DNA of 64,000 nucleotides from Luteolibacter arcticus. Lineage in GTDB: Bacteria; Verrucomicrobiota; Verrucomicrobiia; Verrucomicrobiales; Akkermansiaceae. The stretch spans positions 124,001 through 188,000 of the forward strand of contig NZ_JAPDDT010000004.1 in assembly GCF_025950235.1 (NCBI RefSeq), given 5' to 3'. A program made the translations under genes and the position numbers. Shown in pieces: positions 26,011-36,236 of this stretch (within the stretch, counting starts at the first letter, position 1; each line of letters begins with the position of its first letter). The notes under the pieces are model-generated. The model did not search any database. It was not told where the DNA came from and worked only from the letters and a program-made list of their open reading frames with translations.

Positions 26011-27306
26011 ATGGCAGGGCCTCGTTTCCAAGCACTTCCCGGATTCCGCGACTTTCTCCCGAAAGACACCGCGGCCCGTAACTATTTGTTCGAAATCTGG
26101 CGCTCGGTCGCCCGCCGCTATGGCTTCGTGGAATACGAGACGCCGCTGCTGGAGGACACCGCGCTCTATATGAAGAAGGCAGGAGGCGAGCTGAACTCGC
26201 AGCTCTTCCGCTTCGAGGACCAAGGCGGCCGCGACGTGACCCTGCGTCCCGAGGTCACGGCCTCGCTGGCACGCCTCGTCGCCCAGCATCAGCGCGATTT
26301 CCCGAAGCCGCTGAAGTGGTTCGAGATCGGCCAGTGCTTCCGCTACGAGAAGCCGCAGAAAGGTCGCGGCCGGGAATTCTTCCAATTCAACGTCGACATC
26401 CTCGGCGAAGCCGGCCCACAGGCCGATGCCGAGCTGATCGCCTTGGCAATCGACACCATGCTCGCCTTCGGGTTCCAGCCGGGGGACTTCGTCGTGCGCG
26501 TCTCCGACCGCCAGGCATGGCTCGACTTCGCGTCGCAGCGCGGCGTGAAGGAAGAGAGCATCCCGGATTTCCTCCAGATCATCGACAAGCTGGAGCGCGA
26601 GAAGCCGGAGGTCACCGCGGAGAAGCTCTCCGCGATTGGCCTCACCACCGACGAGGTCACCGCCTTCATCGCGAACCCCGAGAACGCGTCATCCGCTTTC
26701 GAAACCATCCGTGCCGAACTGACCGCACGCGGGCTGGGCGAATACCTCTCGCTGGATCTCTCCATTGTCCGAGGACTGGCGTACTACACCGGCGTCGTCT
26801 TCGAGGTCTTTGATTCAAGGAAGAGCATGCGCGCCGTCGCCGGCGGTGGCCGCTACGACACCCTCGTTGGTGTCATTTCCGACGGCGGCGTGGAGATGCC
26901 CGCGACTGGCTTCGCCATGGGCGACTACGTCATCCGCAATCTCATCGAGGAAACCCCGCATGCCGAGCTGAACATGGCCTCATGGCTCCAGCGCAATGCC
27001 GCCGCCTGCGACATCTACCTCGTGCTCGCCGACGACTCGAAGCGCCCCGAGGCCCTCGAAATCCTCAGCGAACTCCGCAACGCCGGCATCTCCTGCGACC
27101 TCCCCTTCTCCGCCGCGAAGGTGAACAAGCAGTTCCAGAATGCCGAGCGCAGCGGTGCCCGCTTCGCCCTCGTCATCGGCAGCGAACTGCCCGAGCTCAA
27201 GCTGAAGAACCTCTCCTTCCGCAACGAGGAAAGCTGCCATGTCCTCGGCCTCGCCGACTGGCTCGTCGACCGCCTCAAGCAACCCGACGGCCCGCTTCTT
27301 GCCTGA
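26011..27306 (+). CDS. hisS: Histidine--tRNA ligase
   Basis: The start is the ATG at 26011 (MAGPRFQALPGFRDFLPKD); an upstream TTG at 25978 lies in the repeat and is less likely. 431 aa, normal for HisRS. Class II motifs are visible: motif 2 around LRPEVTASLARLV and QCFRYEKPQKGRGREFFQFN, the histidine-A-type loop LVRGLAYYTGVVFEVF, and motif 3 region GGGRYDTLVG. The C-terminal anticodon-binding domain starts near residue 330 (IYLVLADDS). aspS follows on the same strand, a common pairing, but with an extra gene inserted between the two. Confidence 0.95.
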   Translation: MAGPRFQALPGFRDFLPKDTAARNYLFEIWRSVARRYGFVEYETPLLEDTALYMKKAGGELNSQLFRFEDQGGRDVTLRPEVTASLARLVAQHQRDFPKPLKWFEIGQCFRYEKPQKGRGREFFQFNVDILGEAGPQADAELIALAIDTMLAFGFQPGDFVVRVSDRQAWLDFASQRGVKEESIPDFLQIIDKLEREKPEVTAEKLSAIGLTTDEVTAFIANPENASSAFETIRAELTARGLGEYLSLDLSIVRGLAYYTGVVFEVFDSRKSMRAVAGGGRYDTLVGVISDGGVEMPATGFAMGDYVIRNLIEETPHAELNMASWLQRNAAACDIYLVLADDSKRPEALEILSELRNAGISCDLPFSAAKVNKQFQNAERSGARFALVIGSELPELKLKNLSFRNEESCHVLGLADWLVDRLKQPDGPLLA

Positions 27307-27344
27307 AGAATTTCAACCGCAGATGAACGGGATGGACGCAGATG
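27304..27344 (+). repeat. Left inverted repeat of the GxxExxY unit
   Basis: Core 27311-27343 (TTTCAACCGCAGATGAAC then GGGATGGACGCAGAT). It contains three spaced GATGAAC/GATGGAC units, roughly 10 bases apart. The first eight codons of the GxxExxY protein (MNGMDADE) lie inside this repeat. Confidence 0.75.
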
Positions 27345-27736
27345 AACCACATGCGAAAGAAACCGAAGCAATCATCGGATGCGCTTTTTCGGTTTTGAAC
27401 GCATTGGGTCACGGCTTCCATGAAAAACCTTACGAGAATGGGTTGGTCGTCGAGTTCCGCCACCGGGGGATTTCCTTTTTCCAGCAACCGCGCTACCCCC
27501 TGACTTATCGCGGCGAGTTAGTTGGCGAATACGTTCCCGATCTCACCGCTTTCGACAAGGTGGTCGTGGATGCGAAAACCATCGACAGAATCACTGATCA
27601 TGAGATCGGCAAGATGTTGAACTACCTGAGGGTAACCGGCTTGCAGGTCGGCCTCATCCTCAATTTCAAACACGCCAAGCTACAGTTCCGCCCGGTTACT
27701 CTCACGCGTCCCGATTCCCCGGACCTCCATTCCTGA
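27323..27736 (+). CDS. GxxExxY protein (PD-(D/E)XK nuclease-like)
   Basis: The start is ATG 27323, 137 aa, the usual size. The family signature is present: GHGFHEKPYENGL, i.e. G-F-H-E-K-P-Y. A PD-(D/E)XK-like core follows, EYVPDLTAF and VVVDAKTID, with D and K in positions expected of a metal-dependent nuclease fold. GxxExxY proteins are abundant in Planctomycetes, Verrucomicrobia and Bacteroidetes but their function is not known. The gene begins within the left inverted repeat and ends 13 bp before the right one, so gene and repeats appear to travel as one unit. Confidence 0.85.
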   Translation: MNGMDADEPHAKETEAIIGCAFSVLNALGHGFHEKPYENGLVVEFRHRGISFFQQPRYPLTYRGELVGEYVPDLTAFDKVVVDAKTIDRITDHEIGKMLNYLRVTGLQVGLILNFKHAKLQFRPVTLTRPDSPDLHS

Positions 27737-27749
27737 TCTCATCTCTTCC

Positions 27750-27790
27750 ATCTGCGTTCATCCCGTTCATCTGCGGTTGAAACACTTCAA
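27750..27790 (-). repeat. Right inverted repeat of the GxxExxY unit
   Basis: Reverse complement of 27750-27782 reads TTTCAACCGCAGATGAACGG then GATGAACGCAGAT, differing from the left core by a single base in 33; weaker similarity (TGAAG) extends outward. Confidence 0.75.
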
Positions 27791-27816
27791 GTCCAACACC
27801 GCCAAACTTTCCCACC

Positions 27817-29622
27817 ATGCGCACGCACCACTGCAACGAACTCCGCCCCGCCCACATCGGTGAAACCGTCACCTTGATCGGCTGGGTCAATACCGTGCGA
27901 GATCAGGGCGGCGTCATCTTCGTGGACCTCCGCGACCGCGAAGGCCTGACGCAGTGCGTCTTCCGCCCGGAGGAAAGTCCGGAAGCAGCTGCCGCCAGTC
28001 ACAAGCTCCGCGGCGAAGACGTGGTGCAGGTCATCGGTAAGGTCGCCAACCGCCTCGAAGGCACGGCCAACGACAAGCTCGGCACCGGCGAGATCGAAAT
28101 TGTCGCCACCCAGCTCGTGGTGGTGAACAAGGCCGACGTCCTCCCCTTCCAGCTCGATAAGGAACTGTCCAACGAGGACATCCGCATGCGCTATCGCTAC
28201 CTCGACATCCGCCGCCCGCGCATGTCGCAGAACCTGCGCACGCGCCACCGCGTGACCAAGGCGACCCGCGATTACCTCGACGAAAACGGCTTCTGCGAGA
28301 TCGAGACGCCGATCCTCTCCAAGTCCACACCGGAAGGCGCACGCGACTTCCTCGTCCCATCGCGCCTCCAGCCCGGTTCCTTCTACGCCCTGCCCCAGGC
28401 CCCGCAGCAGTACAAGCAACTGCTCATGGTCGGCGGCATGGAGAAGTATTTCCAGATCGCCAAGTGCTTCCGCGACGAGGACCTGCGCGCCGACCGCCAG
28501 CCGGAGTTCACGCAGATCGACATCGAAGCATCCTTCGTCCATCAGGACGACATCATCGGCTTGGTGGAAGGATTGCTCGGCCGCGTCTTCAAGGAGTCGC
28601 GCGGAGCGGACATCCCGAAGAGCTTCGATCGCGTCACCTACAACGACGCAATGAACACTTACGGCTCCGACAAGCCGGACCGTCGCTTTGGCTACCACCT
28701 CACCGATCTCGGCGATGTCTTCGCGAACTCGTCCTTCAAGGTCTTCTCCGGCGCACTCGCTTCCGGTGGCACCATCAAGGCCATCAACGCGAAGGGCTTC
28801 TCCGACATCTCCACCGGCCAGGTGAAGACGCTGGAACAAATCGCCATCCAGGCCGGCGCGAAGGGCCTCGCCTACATCCAGGTCCGCGGCGAGACCGTCG
28901 ATACTTGGCGCTCCCCCATCACCAAGTTCCTCTCGCCCGAGGAGATCGAGGCGATGAAGCAGAAGCTCAACATCGAGACCGGCGACCTGATCCTCTTCGC
29001 CGCCGGCGCTTGGGATCAATCCTGCGACATCCTCGGCCGCGTGCGCCTTGCCTGCGCGGAGATGCAAAACCTGCTCGAAGGCAACGAAGAGCTGAACTTC
29101 CTCTGGGTTACCGAATTCCCGCTGCTCGCGAAGGATGAGGAGACCGGCGGCTTCGTGGCCGTGCACCACCCCTTCACCCGCCCTCTCAAGGAAGACGAGG
29201 AGCGCTTCCTGACCGAAGGCCCCTCCACCGATCTCCGTGCCCAGGCCTACGATGTGGTCTTGAACGGCTACGAGCTCGGCGGTGGTTCCATCCGGATCCA
29301 CGAAGGCCCGCTGCAGTCCGCGATGTTCAAGGCACTCGGCATCTCCGAGGAAACCGCAGCCGAGGAATTCGGCCACATCCTCGATGCCTTCCGCTTCGGC
29401 GCCCCTCCGCACGGCGGCCTCGCCCTCGGCCTCGACCGCCTCGTCATGCTGATCTGCAACGAGCACTCGATCCGCGAGGTCATGGCCTTCCCGAAGAACA
29501 ACAAGGGCAGCGACCTCATGAGCCAATCGCCCGCCGAGGTCGATCCCAAGCAGCTCCGCGACCTGCGCATCCAGACCCTGAAGAAGCCCGGCACGGCACC
29601 CGCCGCGGTGGTGCAAAGTTAA
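27817..29622 (+). CDS. aspS: Aspartate--tRNA(Asp/Asn) ligase
   Basis: 601 aa, the long bacterial type. The N-terminal OB-fold anticodon domain includes LIGWVNTVRDQGGVIFVDLR. Class II motif 2 is KCFRDEDLRADRQPEFTQID, preceded by QAPQQYKQLLMVGGMEKYFQ. The bacterial insertion (GAD-like) domain occupies about residues 290-410. Motif 3 is GLALGLDRLVMLI near the C-terminus. Whether it also charges tRNA-Asn cannot be told from this window. It lies downstream of hisS and the GxxExxY unit. Confidence 0.96.
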   Translation: MRTHHCNELRPAHIGETVTLIGWVNTVRDQGGVIFVDLRDREGLTQCVFRPEESPEAAAASHKLRGEDVVQVIGKVANRLEGTANDKLGTGEIEIVATQLVVVNKADVLPFQLDKELSNEDIRMRYRYLDIRRPRMSQNLRTRHRVTKATRDYLDENGFCEIETPILSKSTPEGARDFLVPSRLQPGSFYALPQAPQQYKQLLMVGGMEKYFQIAKCFRDEDLRADRQPEFTQIDIEASFVHQDDIIGLVEGLLGRVFKESRGADIPKSFDRVTYNDAMNTYGSDKPDRRFGYHLTDLGDVFANSSFKVFSGALASGGTIKAINAKGFSDISTGQVKTLEQIAIQAGAKGLAYIQVRGETVDTWRSPITKFLSPEEIEAMKQKLNIETGDLILFAAGAWDQSCDILGRVRLACAEMQNLLEGNEELNFLWVTEFPLLAKDEETGGFVAVHHPFTRPLKEDEERFLTEGPSTDLRAQAYDVVLNGYELGGGSIRIHEGPLQSAMFKALGISEETAAEEFGHILDAFRFGAPPHGGLALGLDRLVMLICNEHSIREVMAFPKNNKGSDLMSQSPAEVDPKQLRDLRIQTLKKPGTAPAAVVQS

Positions 29623-29639
29623 ACCTGCCAACCCGGGAG

Positions 29640-30131
29640 ATGGCCCGTGCTTTGAAGAGGAAGACGGTCATTACAATTCCAAGAAACGAGCGCTTTATCA
29701 CAATCGCACTGGGTGGCCTGTTCTTGACCATCGGTGCGGTCGTTCCCGGCGGTCTTATGGTCAAGTCGATCCGCGGTTACCTACGAACCAGCGATGAGGT
29801 TTCCGTCGAAGCGCGGATCCTCAAGCTGGAACGCAGCCGAGGGAGACGGGCCTCGACCATCGCCGAGTATTCCTACCGCTACCATGGCGAGGGCTACCGC
29901 TCTACCAATGTTGCCTTGTTTCGGGACAGTTCAGATCTCTATCAAAACCTGAAAACGGCCCATGAATCCGGCACTACGGTTCGGGCTTGGATCGATCCGG
30001 ACCATCCCTCCTATGCGGTGATCGACCGTGAATGGAAATGGTCGAAGATCCCGCTTGCGATGATCCTCTTTGGCGGATTCGCGGGCGTTGGATGTCACCT
30101 CATATACTGCGGATGGAGAGGCCATCGATAG
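29640..30131 (+). CDS. DUF3592 membrane protein
   Basis: 163 aa with two membrane helices (FITIALGGLFLTIGAVVPGG and IPLAMILFGGFAGVGCHLIY). Between them lies a periplasmic beta domain with SVEARILKLER, AEYSYRYHGEGYRS and WIDPDHPSYAVIDR, the pattern of DUF3592. Function unknown. It follows aspS by 17 bp and may be read through from it. Confidence 0.8.
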   Translation: MARALKRKTVITIPRNERFITIALGGLFLTIGAVVPGGLMVKSIRGYLRTSDEVSVEARILKLERSRGRRASTIAEYSYRYHGEGYRSTNVALFRDSSDLYQNLKTAHESGTTVRAWIDPDHPSYAVIDREWKWSKIPLAMILFGGFAGVGCHLIYCGWRGHR

Positions 30132-30201
30132 CCCTCCCTCTGGAATTTGTGGCGATTTCCCGATTTCTGAGCGACGATTCAGGCAAACTGAACCATCCGC
30201 C

Positions 30202-30600
30202 ATGACCACCCTACCCGCAGAATACCTGACCACCGTTTTCCTCCTCGGCATCCGGCCCGTCCCTCTGCCTGCGAAGTTCGCGATCATCACGGGCTGGAAC
30301 CCGATGGACCGGCCCACCAGCGCGGTCGAAAACATCCGTGAAGACGAGGCCCTGCGACGGACCTTGGAGTTGAAGGCACTTTCCTATTTCCGCGCGACCG
30401 GATGTTCGCCGGACCTCTCCCATCGCGAACCCGGCTGGGGCGTGGAGATGCCGAAGGCCGACGCCATCGCCCTCGGCCGCCGCTTCAACCAACGGGCCAT
30501 CTGGTGGATCGAGAATGACAGCCTGATTCTCGTGAACTGCGCCGATGGCGAAGAAACGCCGGTGGGAGAATTCGAGTTGAGAATCGCCGGCGAGAAGTAG
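30202..30600 (+). CDS. DUF3293 domain protein
   Basis: The start is taken at ATG 30202 (132 aa); the longer frame from 30070 overlaps the DUF3592 gene and has no coding character. Motifs AIITGWNPMDRP, ENIREDEALRRTLE, EPGWGVEMPKADAIALGRRF and NQRAIWWIENDSL match the small cytoplasmic DUF3293 family. No known function. Confidence 0.8.
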   Translation: MTTLPAEYLTTVFLLGIRPVPLPAKFAIITGWNPMDRPTSAVENIREDEALRRTLELKALSYFRATGCSPDLSHREPGWGVEMPKADAIALGRRFNQRAIWWIENDSLILVNCADGEETPVGEFELRIAGEK

Positions 30601-30626
30601 CAGACCGAAGCGTGCAACTCTGCCCC

Positions 30627-31109
30627 TCAGCGTGCGCCAGCCTTCTTCAGCTCGGCCACGGCTTCATCGAGCCGCTTGCGCGTCGCGACGAGCTGCCCGT
30701 TGAGTTCCTTGAGCTTTGAATCGCGTTCGGCGAGTGCCGCATCTCGCTTCACGAGCGCCTCGTCGCGTTCCTTCACGGCCTGCTCCCACGTTACGATACT
30801 GGCCTTCGCCTCTTCAAGACCGGCGGAAAACTTGGCGATGTCCTCGATCCGGAGCGCTACCTCTTTCTCCGCAGCCTCGGCGGCCTTGCGGATGGAATCC
30901 ACGGAGTCCTTTAACCCTTGGATGTCGGACTGGAGTTGGTCGGCGCGCTTTTCGGCTTCGAGGCGCGCGTTCTTTTCAAGGATCTCGCGGCTCTTTGCCT
31001 CATGCAGCTCCTTGTCGCGCACTTGGCCGCCGAACCACTGGATCAAAATGAAGCCGGCGAGCACGATGCAGCCGACGGCGTTGACGATGGGAAGCGCTCT
31101 CGGGTTCAC
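30627..31109 (-). CDS. Membrane-anchored coiled-coil protein of the ExbB/ExbD operon
   Basis: 160 aa from GTG 31109, whose start overlaps the ExbD stop (GTGA). One N-terminal membrane helix (IVNAVGCIVLAGFILIQWF) is followed by a continuous charged coiled coil to the end, rich in A/E/K/R heptads (ERDEALVKRDAALAERDSK). It is too long to be an ordinary linker and has no TonB, TolA or OmpA domain. Tight coupling to exbD and exbB suggests a periplasmic accessory of that motor. Confidence 0.75.
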   Translation of the reverse strand: MNPRALPIVNAVGCIVLAGFILIQWFGGQVRDKELHEAKSREILEKNARLEAEKRADQLQSDIQGLKDSVDSIRKAAEAAEKEVALRIEDIAKFSAGLEEAKASIVTWEQAVKERDEALVKRDAALAERDSKLKELNGQLVATRKRLDEAVAELKKAGAR

Positions 31110-31531
31110 GGCTCCTGATGCTTCGTTTCAAAGCTGACCTTCTCCACGCCCGCCGCTTTTGCGGCGTCGATCACGGAAAGCACAGCCTGATGGCGGCTGT
31201 CCTGATCGGCACCGATCAACACCTTGGTGTCCTCGGTCGGCGGCAGCGCCCGCAAGCGCTCGGTGATTTCCGAGGGCGTCACGATCTTCGTATCCCAAGT
31301 GATCACGCCGTGGGCATCGATCGCGATATGGATCGGCGGTGTCTTGTTGTCGGCCACCGAAGAGGTGGACGCCGGCAACTTGAGATTCACCCGGTGGATC
31401 TGGCTCATGCTCAGGCTCACCATCATGAAGCTGGCGAGCAGGAAGAACATGATGTCGATCAATGGCACGATCTCGATCCGCGCGTCTTCCTCGTGGTCGT
31501 CACCGCCACCCGACTGGAGTTTGACCGGCAT
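31106..31531 (-). CDS. ExbD/TolR-type biopolymer transport protein
   Basis: 141 aa from ATG 31531. The single membrane helix follows an acidic N-terminus (DARIEIVPLIDIMFFLLASF), with the conserved membrane Asp of ExbD/TolR in PLIDIMF. A C-terminal periplasmic domain contains IHIAIDAHGVITWDT and KVLIGADQDSRH. It works with ExbB as a proton-driven motor for TonB. The gene starts 4 bp after the exbB stop. Confidence 0.9.
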   Translation of the reverse strand: MPVKLQSGGGDDHEEDARIEIVPLIDIMFFLLASFMMVSLSMSQIHRVNLKLPASTSSVADNKTPPIHIAIDAHGVITWDTKIVTPSEITERLRALPPTEDTKVLIGADQDSRHQAVLSVIDAAKAAGVEKVSFETKHQEP

Positions 31532-31535
31532 CGGC

Positions 31536-32201
31536 TCAGCGCTTGAGGTGGCGTTCGACCGCGAAGGTTTCGAGGTCGTGGCCGTGGGCCTTGGCGGATT
31601 GCACCAGCAGTTCGGCGTGGTTGATCCAGGTCTCAAAGGAGTGACGGAAGGTCGAGACGCGCTTGCGGAAGAAATTGTAAGGCAGCAGGCAGCCGATCGC
31701 GATGGCCAGGCCGCAAGCCGTGGCAATGAGCGCCTCGGCGATACCGCCGGTGACCTTGGTCACCCCCAACGCTTCATCGCCGAGCGAGGCGAAGGATCCC
31801 ATCAAGCCCACCACGGTGCCGAGCAAGCCGAGCAACGGCGCCAAGGTGATGATCGTGCCGAGGACCCACATGCGGGCCTCCGAGCGCTCGATCCACTTCG
31901 TGGCATGCAAGTGCATCGCCGCGAGCATCGATGTGTGGGCGTGGGAAATCCCTTCGTTCAGATTGTGGAGGAACGGATCCTCCCCCTGCTGGCCGAGTTG
32001 CCACGCAGTGTTGAAATCGCCCGTGCCGAGCGCCTCGCGGGCTTTCTCCTGAGCCGCCGGACGAATCGACCGCTTCAGAGTGATCCACCAGTAGGTCCGC
32101 TCTAACAAGACACACACCGCCAGGAAAAAGGTGGCCGCCACGGGCCACATGATCCAGCCCCCTTCATGAAACGTCTTGAGGACGATATTCGCGATCAACA
32201 T
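31536..32201 (-). CDS. MotA/TolQ/ExbB proton channel protein
   Basis: 221 aa with three membrane segments: one near the N-terminus (WPVAATFFLAVCVLLERTYW) and two in the C-terminal half (LGTIITLAPLLGLLGTVVGL and GIAEALIATACGLAIAIGCL). The family signature APLLGLLGTVVGLMGSF is intact. It starts 3 bp after the TonB-type gene. Confidence 0.92.
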   Translation of the reverse strand: MLIANIVLKTFHEGGWIMWPVAATFFLAVCVLLERTYWWITLKRSIRPAAQEKAREALGTGDFNTAWQLGQQGEDPFLHNLNEGISHAHTSMLAAMHLHATKWIERSEARMWVLGTIITLAPLLGLLGTVVGLMGSFASLGDEALGVTKVTGGIAEALIATACGLAIAIGCLLPYNFFRKRVSTFRHSFETWINHAELLVQSAKAHGHDLETFAVERHLKR

Positions 32202-32204
32202 CGA

Positions 32205-32957
32205 TCAATTCAGTTGGAAAACAATGGGCCGGGAGGCGCTCGCCCGGACACCCGGACGGAATTTCCAGCGGCGCACGGCACTCAGCGCCGCTTCGTTAAA
32301 AATGGGATTCGTGCTGCTCGTGACGCTGGTGCTGACCACGTAGCCGCGCTCATCGACGGAGAAAAGCACCGTGACCCTGCCGGTGAGACCCGCCGAGCGC
32401 GCACCGGACGGGTAGCTCGGCTTCGGCATGCGGCCACCAGCCCACCGGTCCGCACCCACCGGGCTGTCACCGGAACCTCGCGCCGTACCATTGCCGGTGC
32501 CCGTGCCTTGACCGCTTTCGCCGGTGGTGCTTTTGCGACCGACCGTCTTGCGGGTGGTGGAAGCTTTCGGCCGCGTGTTCGCCGGCTTTGCCACCGCGGG
32601 CTTTGGCTTCTCCATCCCATCCGGGCTGCTGATCTGCGGGAGATCGGGAATGTCCGGGAGCGGCTCGACGTCGGCGATCTCCGGCACTTCAGGCATCTCC
32701 GGGATCTCGGGCACCTCGGGAATCTCCGGCATCGCCACTTCTTCCGTGACCGCTTCGTCGGTCGCCTCCGCTTCTGCGGGCGGAGCCGAGCCCATCGCCA
32801 TCGGCGTGAGGCTCACCTCCAGCTCCTGCGGCTTGGCCGCCAGCAATTCGGGCAGGCGGTCCACCACCTTGATCACACAAGCAACGGAACTCGCCCCGGC
32901 CACCGTCAGCCAGGTGGCGAGGGTTCCAATGTTGAGGGCGTAAAGGAAAGGGCTCAT
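32205..32957 (-). CDS. TonB family energy transducer
   Basis: 250 aa. An N-terminal membrane segment (ALNIGTLATWLTVAGASSVA) precedes an acidic Pro/Glu/Ile repeat region (PEIPEVPEIPEMPEVPEI) and then a Lys/Thr/Gly linker. The last ~85 residues are the TonB C-terminal fold (YPSGARSAGLTGRVTVLFSV, AALSAVRRWKFRPG). First gene of a four-gene operon with exbB, exbD and a coiled-coil gene. It could energise the receptor at 57442-59739, but there is no direct evidence. Confidence 0.88.
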   Translation of the reverse strand: MSPFLYALNIGTLATWLTVAGASSVACVIKVVDRLPELLAAKPQELEVSLTPMAMGSAPPAEAEATDEAVTEEVAMPEIPEVPEIPEMPEVPEIADVEPLPDIPDLPQISSPDGMEKPKPAVAKPANTRPKASTTRKTVGRKSTTGESGQGTGTGNGTARGSGDSPVGADRWAGGRMPKPSYPSGARSAGLTGRVTVLFSVDERGYVVSTSVTSSTNPIFNEAALSAVRRWKFRPGVRASASRPIVFQLN

Positions 32958-33096
32958 GGCAAATCAACTCTTAATGAGAATCAGTCGCAAGAGAAGCCTG
33001 CACCCCTCCCCCGGCGAGTGTCAAACGTGAAGGCATAAACTTTTCGCGCAACCTGCGGTTCTTGATCCCCCGCTGAAAATCCCGAAGCTGCCGCGC

Positions 33097-35130
<2,034 letters not shown>

Positions 35131-35132
35131 CC

Positions 35133-35203
35133 GGGACCGCGGCATTCATCCCGCCCCAATGCCACTGGGAGCGCGGGATTCATCCCGCCCGAATGGTCCC
35201 TTC
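35133..35203. repeat. Dispersed intergenic repeat (two tandem units)
   Basis: Two related units, 35133-35160 and 35167-35203; the second reads GGGAGCGCGGGATTCATCCC then GCCCGAATGGTCCCTTC. The second unit recurs with few changes at 60644-60680. Each unit has an internal GCGGGATTCATCCCGC palindrome. Confidence 0.7.
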
Positions 35204-35220
35204 AGCGGAATAGCCATCCC

Positions 35221-35285
35221 GGGAGCGCCGGTCTTCAGACCGGCTCGAATGGTCCTTCGATGCCGGTCTGAAGACCTGCGCTCCC
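35221..35285. terminator. Strong hairpin in the convergent helicase/dehydrogenase gap
   Basis: Arms of 24 bases at 35221-35244 (GGGAGCGCCGGTCTTCAGAC...) and 35262-35285 pair with one mismatch around a 17-base loop. The loop contains CGAATGGTCCTTC, the same word found in the neighbouring repeat family. Position between two converging genes suggests a bidirectional terminator derived from a repeat; there is no U-run. Confidence 0.55.
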
Positions 35286-35330
35286 AACGGACTCGAACAT
35301 TTAAGCGAGATAAATCCCGCTCCCGGTTCC

Positions 35331-36236
35331 TCACTCCAATCCATCGATCACCTTCCGCACCGCCCTTGCCGCCTCGCGGAACTGCTCCGCTTCCACCGCA
35401 TTGAGATCAGGATGAAGGAACCGCTCGACCCCTTTCTTCCCCACCACCACAGGCAGGCTCAAGCACACATCGGTAACGCCCAGATACCCATCGACCAACA
35501 CGCTGAGCGGCACGGTCCGCTTCTCGTCTAACAAGATCGCCTCGATGATATACGCCGCCGATTGCCCGATCGCATAGCAGGTATTCCCCTTCTTGCGAAA
35601 GACCTCCATGCCGAAGTGCTTGGCACGCTCGCACAGGGCACGCCGCTCCGGCGTATCATCGATCCTTTCCCCTCCCGACTGGGCCACGCTCATGGCGGGG
35701 AATTGGTGCTCCCCATGCTCGCCCAGGATATAGGCCCGCAGGTCGTCCGGGTGGATCGCAAGCATCTCCGATAGCAGTTCGCGGAAGCGGATGGAATCGA
35801 CCAGCGTGCCGGTACCCATCACCCGCTCGCGCGGAAAGCCGGTCAATTGCAGCGCCTGCCAGGTGAGCACATCAACCGGGTTGGTCACCATCACCAGCTT
35901 GCAATTCGGCGCTACCTTCGCGATCCGCGGCAGAAGCTCTTTCATCAGATCCGCATTGCCTTGGGCCAGCGCGTTGCGAGTGAGAAGCCCGGCCGGCATC
36001 GGCACCGACGCACAAACGGCGACCACCTCGCTGCCGGCGGCGTCTTCAATCTCGCCCGCACGGACTTTCACAGGGATCTGTTGGAAAGCCTGGGCATGGG
36101 TCAGGTCCAGAGCCTCGCCCTCGGCCTTTTCTCGGTTCGAGCCCACCAGCACCACCTCTCGGGCGACACCGCGGAGCACCAGTGAATAGGCCAGCACCAT
36201 CCCGACTTTGCCCGGGCCGACAATCGTGACTTTCAT
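35331..36236 (-). CDS. L-lactate/malate dehydrogenase family protein
   Basis: The start is ATG 36236 (MKVTIVGPGKVGMV), 301 aa. LDH/MDH landmarks: GxGxxG at 7-12, TNPVDVLTW (118-126), substrate-binding Arg150 in LVDSIRFR and catalytic His174 in GEHGEH. Two features are unusual. The residue after beta-2 that normally binds NAD ribose (Asp in LVDIN) is Gly in LVGSNREKAEG. The substrate-specificity loop (CASVPMPAGLLTR) has neither the Gln of LDH nor the Arg of MDH in a clear position. So substrate and cofactor are uncertain. It is divergent from alanine dehydrogenase with a 124-bp gap. Confidence 0.85.
   Translation of the reverse strand: MKVTIVGPGKVGMVLAYSLVLRGVAREVVLVGSNREKAEGEALDLTHAQAFQQIPVKVRAGEIEDAAGSEVVAVCASVPMPAGLLTRNALAQGNADLMKELLPRIAKVAPNCKLVMVTNPVDVLTWQALQLTGFPRERVMGTGTLVDSIRFRELLSEMLAIHPDDLRAYILGEHGEHQFPAMSVAQSGGERIDDTPERRALCERAKHFGMEVFRKKGNTCYAIGQSAAYIIEAILLDEKRTVPLSVLVDGYLGVTDVCLSLPVVVGKKGVERFLHPDLNAVEAEQFREAARAVRKVIDGLE

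Larger units (their letters stand above)
27304..27790. mobile_element. Candidate GxxExxY cassette bounded by terminal inverted repeats
   Basis: A ~487-bp unit consisting of one small gene (27323-27736) framed by ~33-41-base inverted repeats. It begins at the hisS stop codon and ends 26 bp before aspS, in a place where hisS and aspS would otherwise be neighbours. No target-site duplication is obvious and no transposase is encoded. Calling it mobile is an inference. Confidence 0.45.

Noticed and set aside
27787-29631. 614-aa minus-strand open frame opposite aspS
   Set aside because: It runs exactly antisense to aspS in the high-GC frame, is Val/Gly/Glu/Leu-rich, and has no recognisable motif; aspS is certain.
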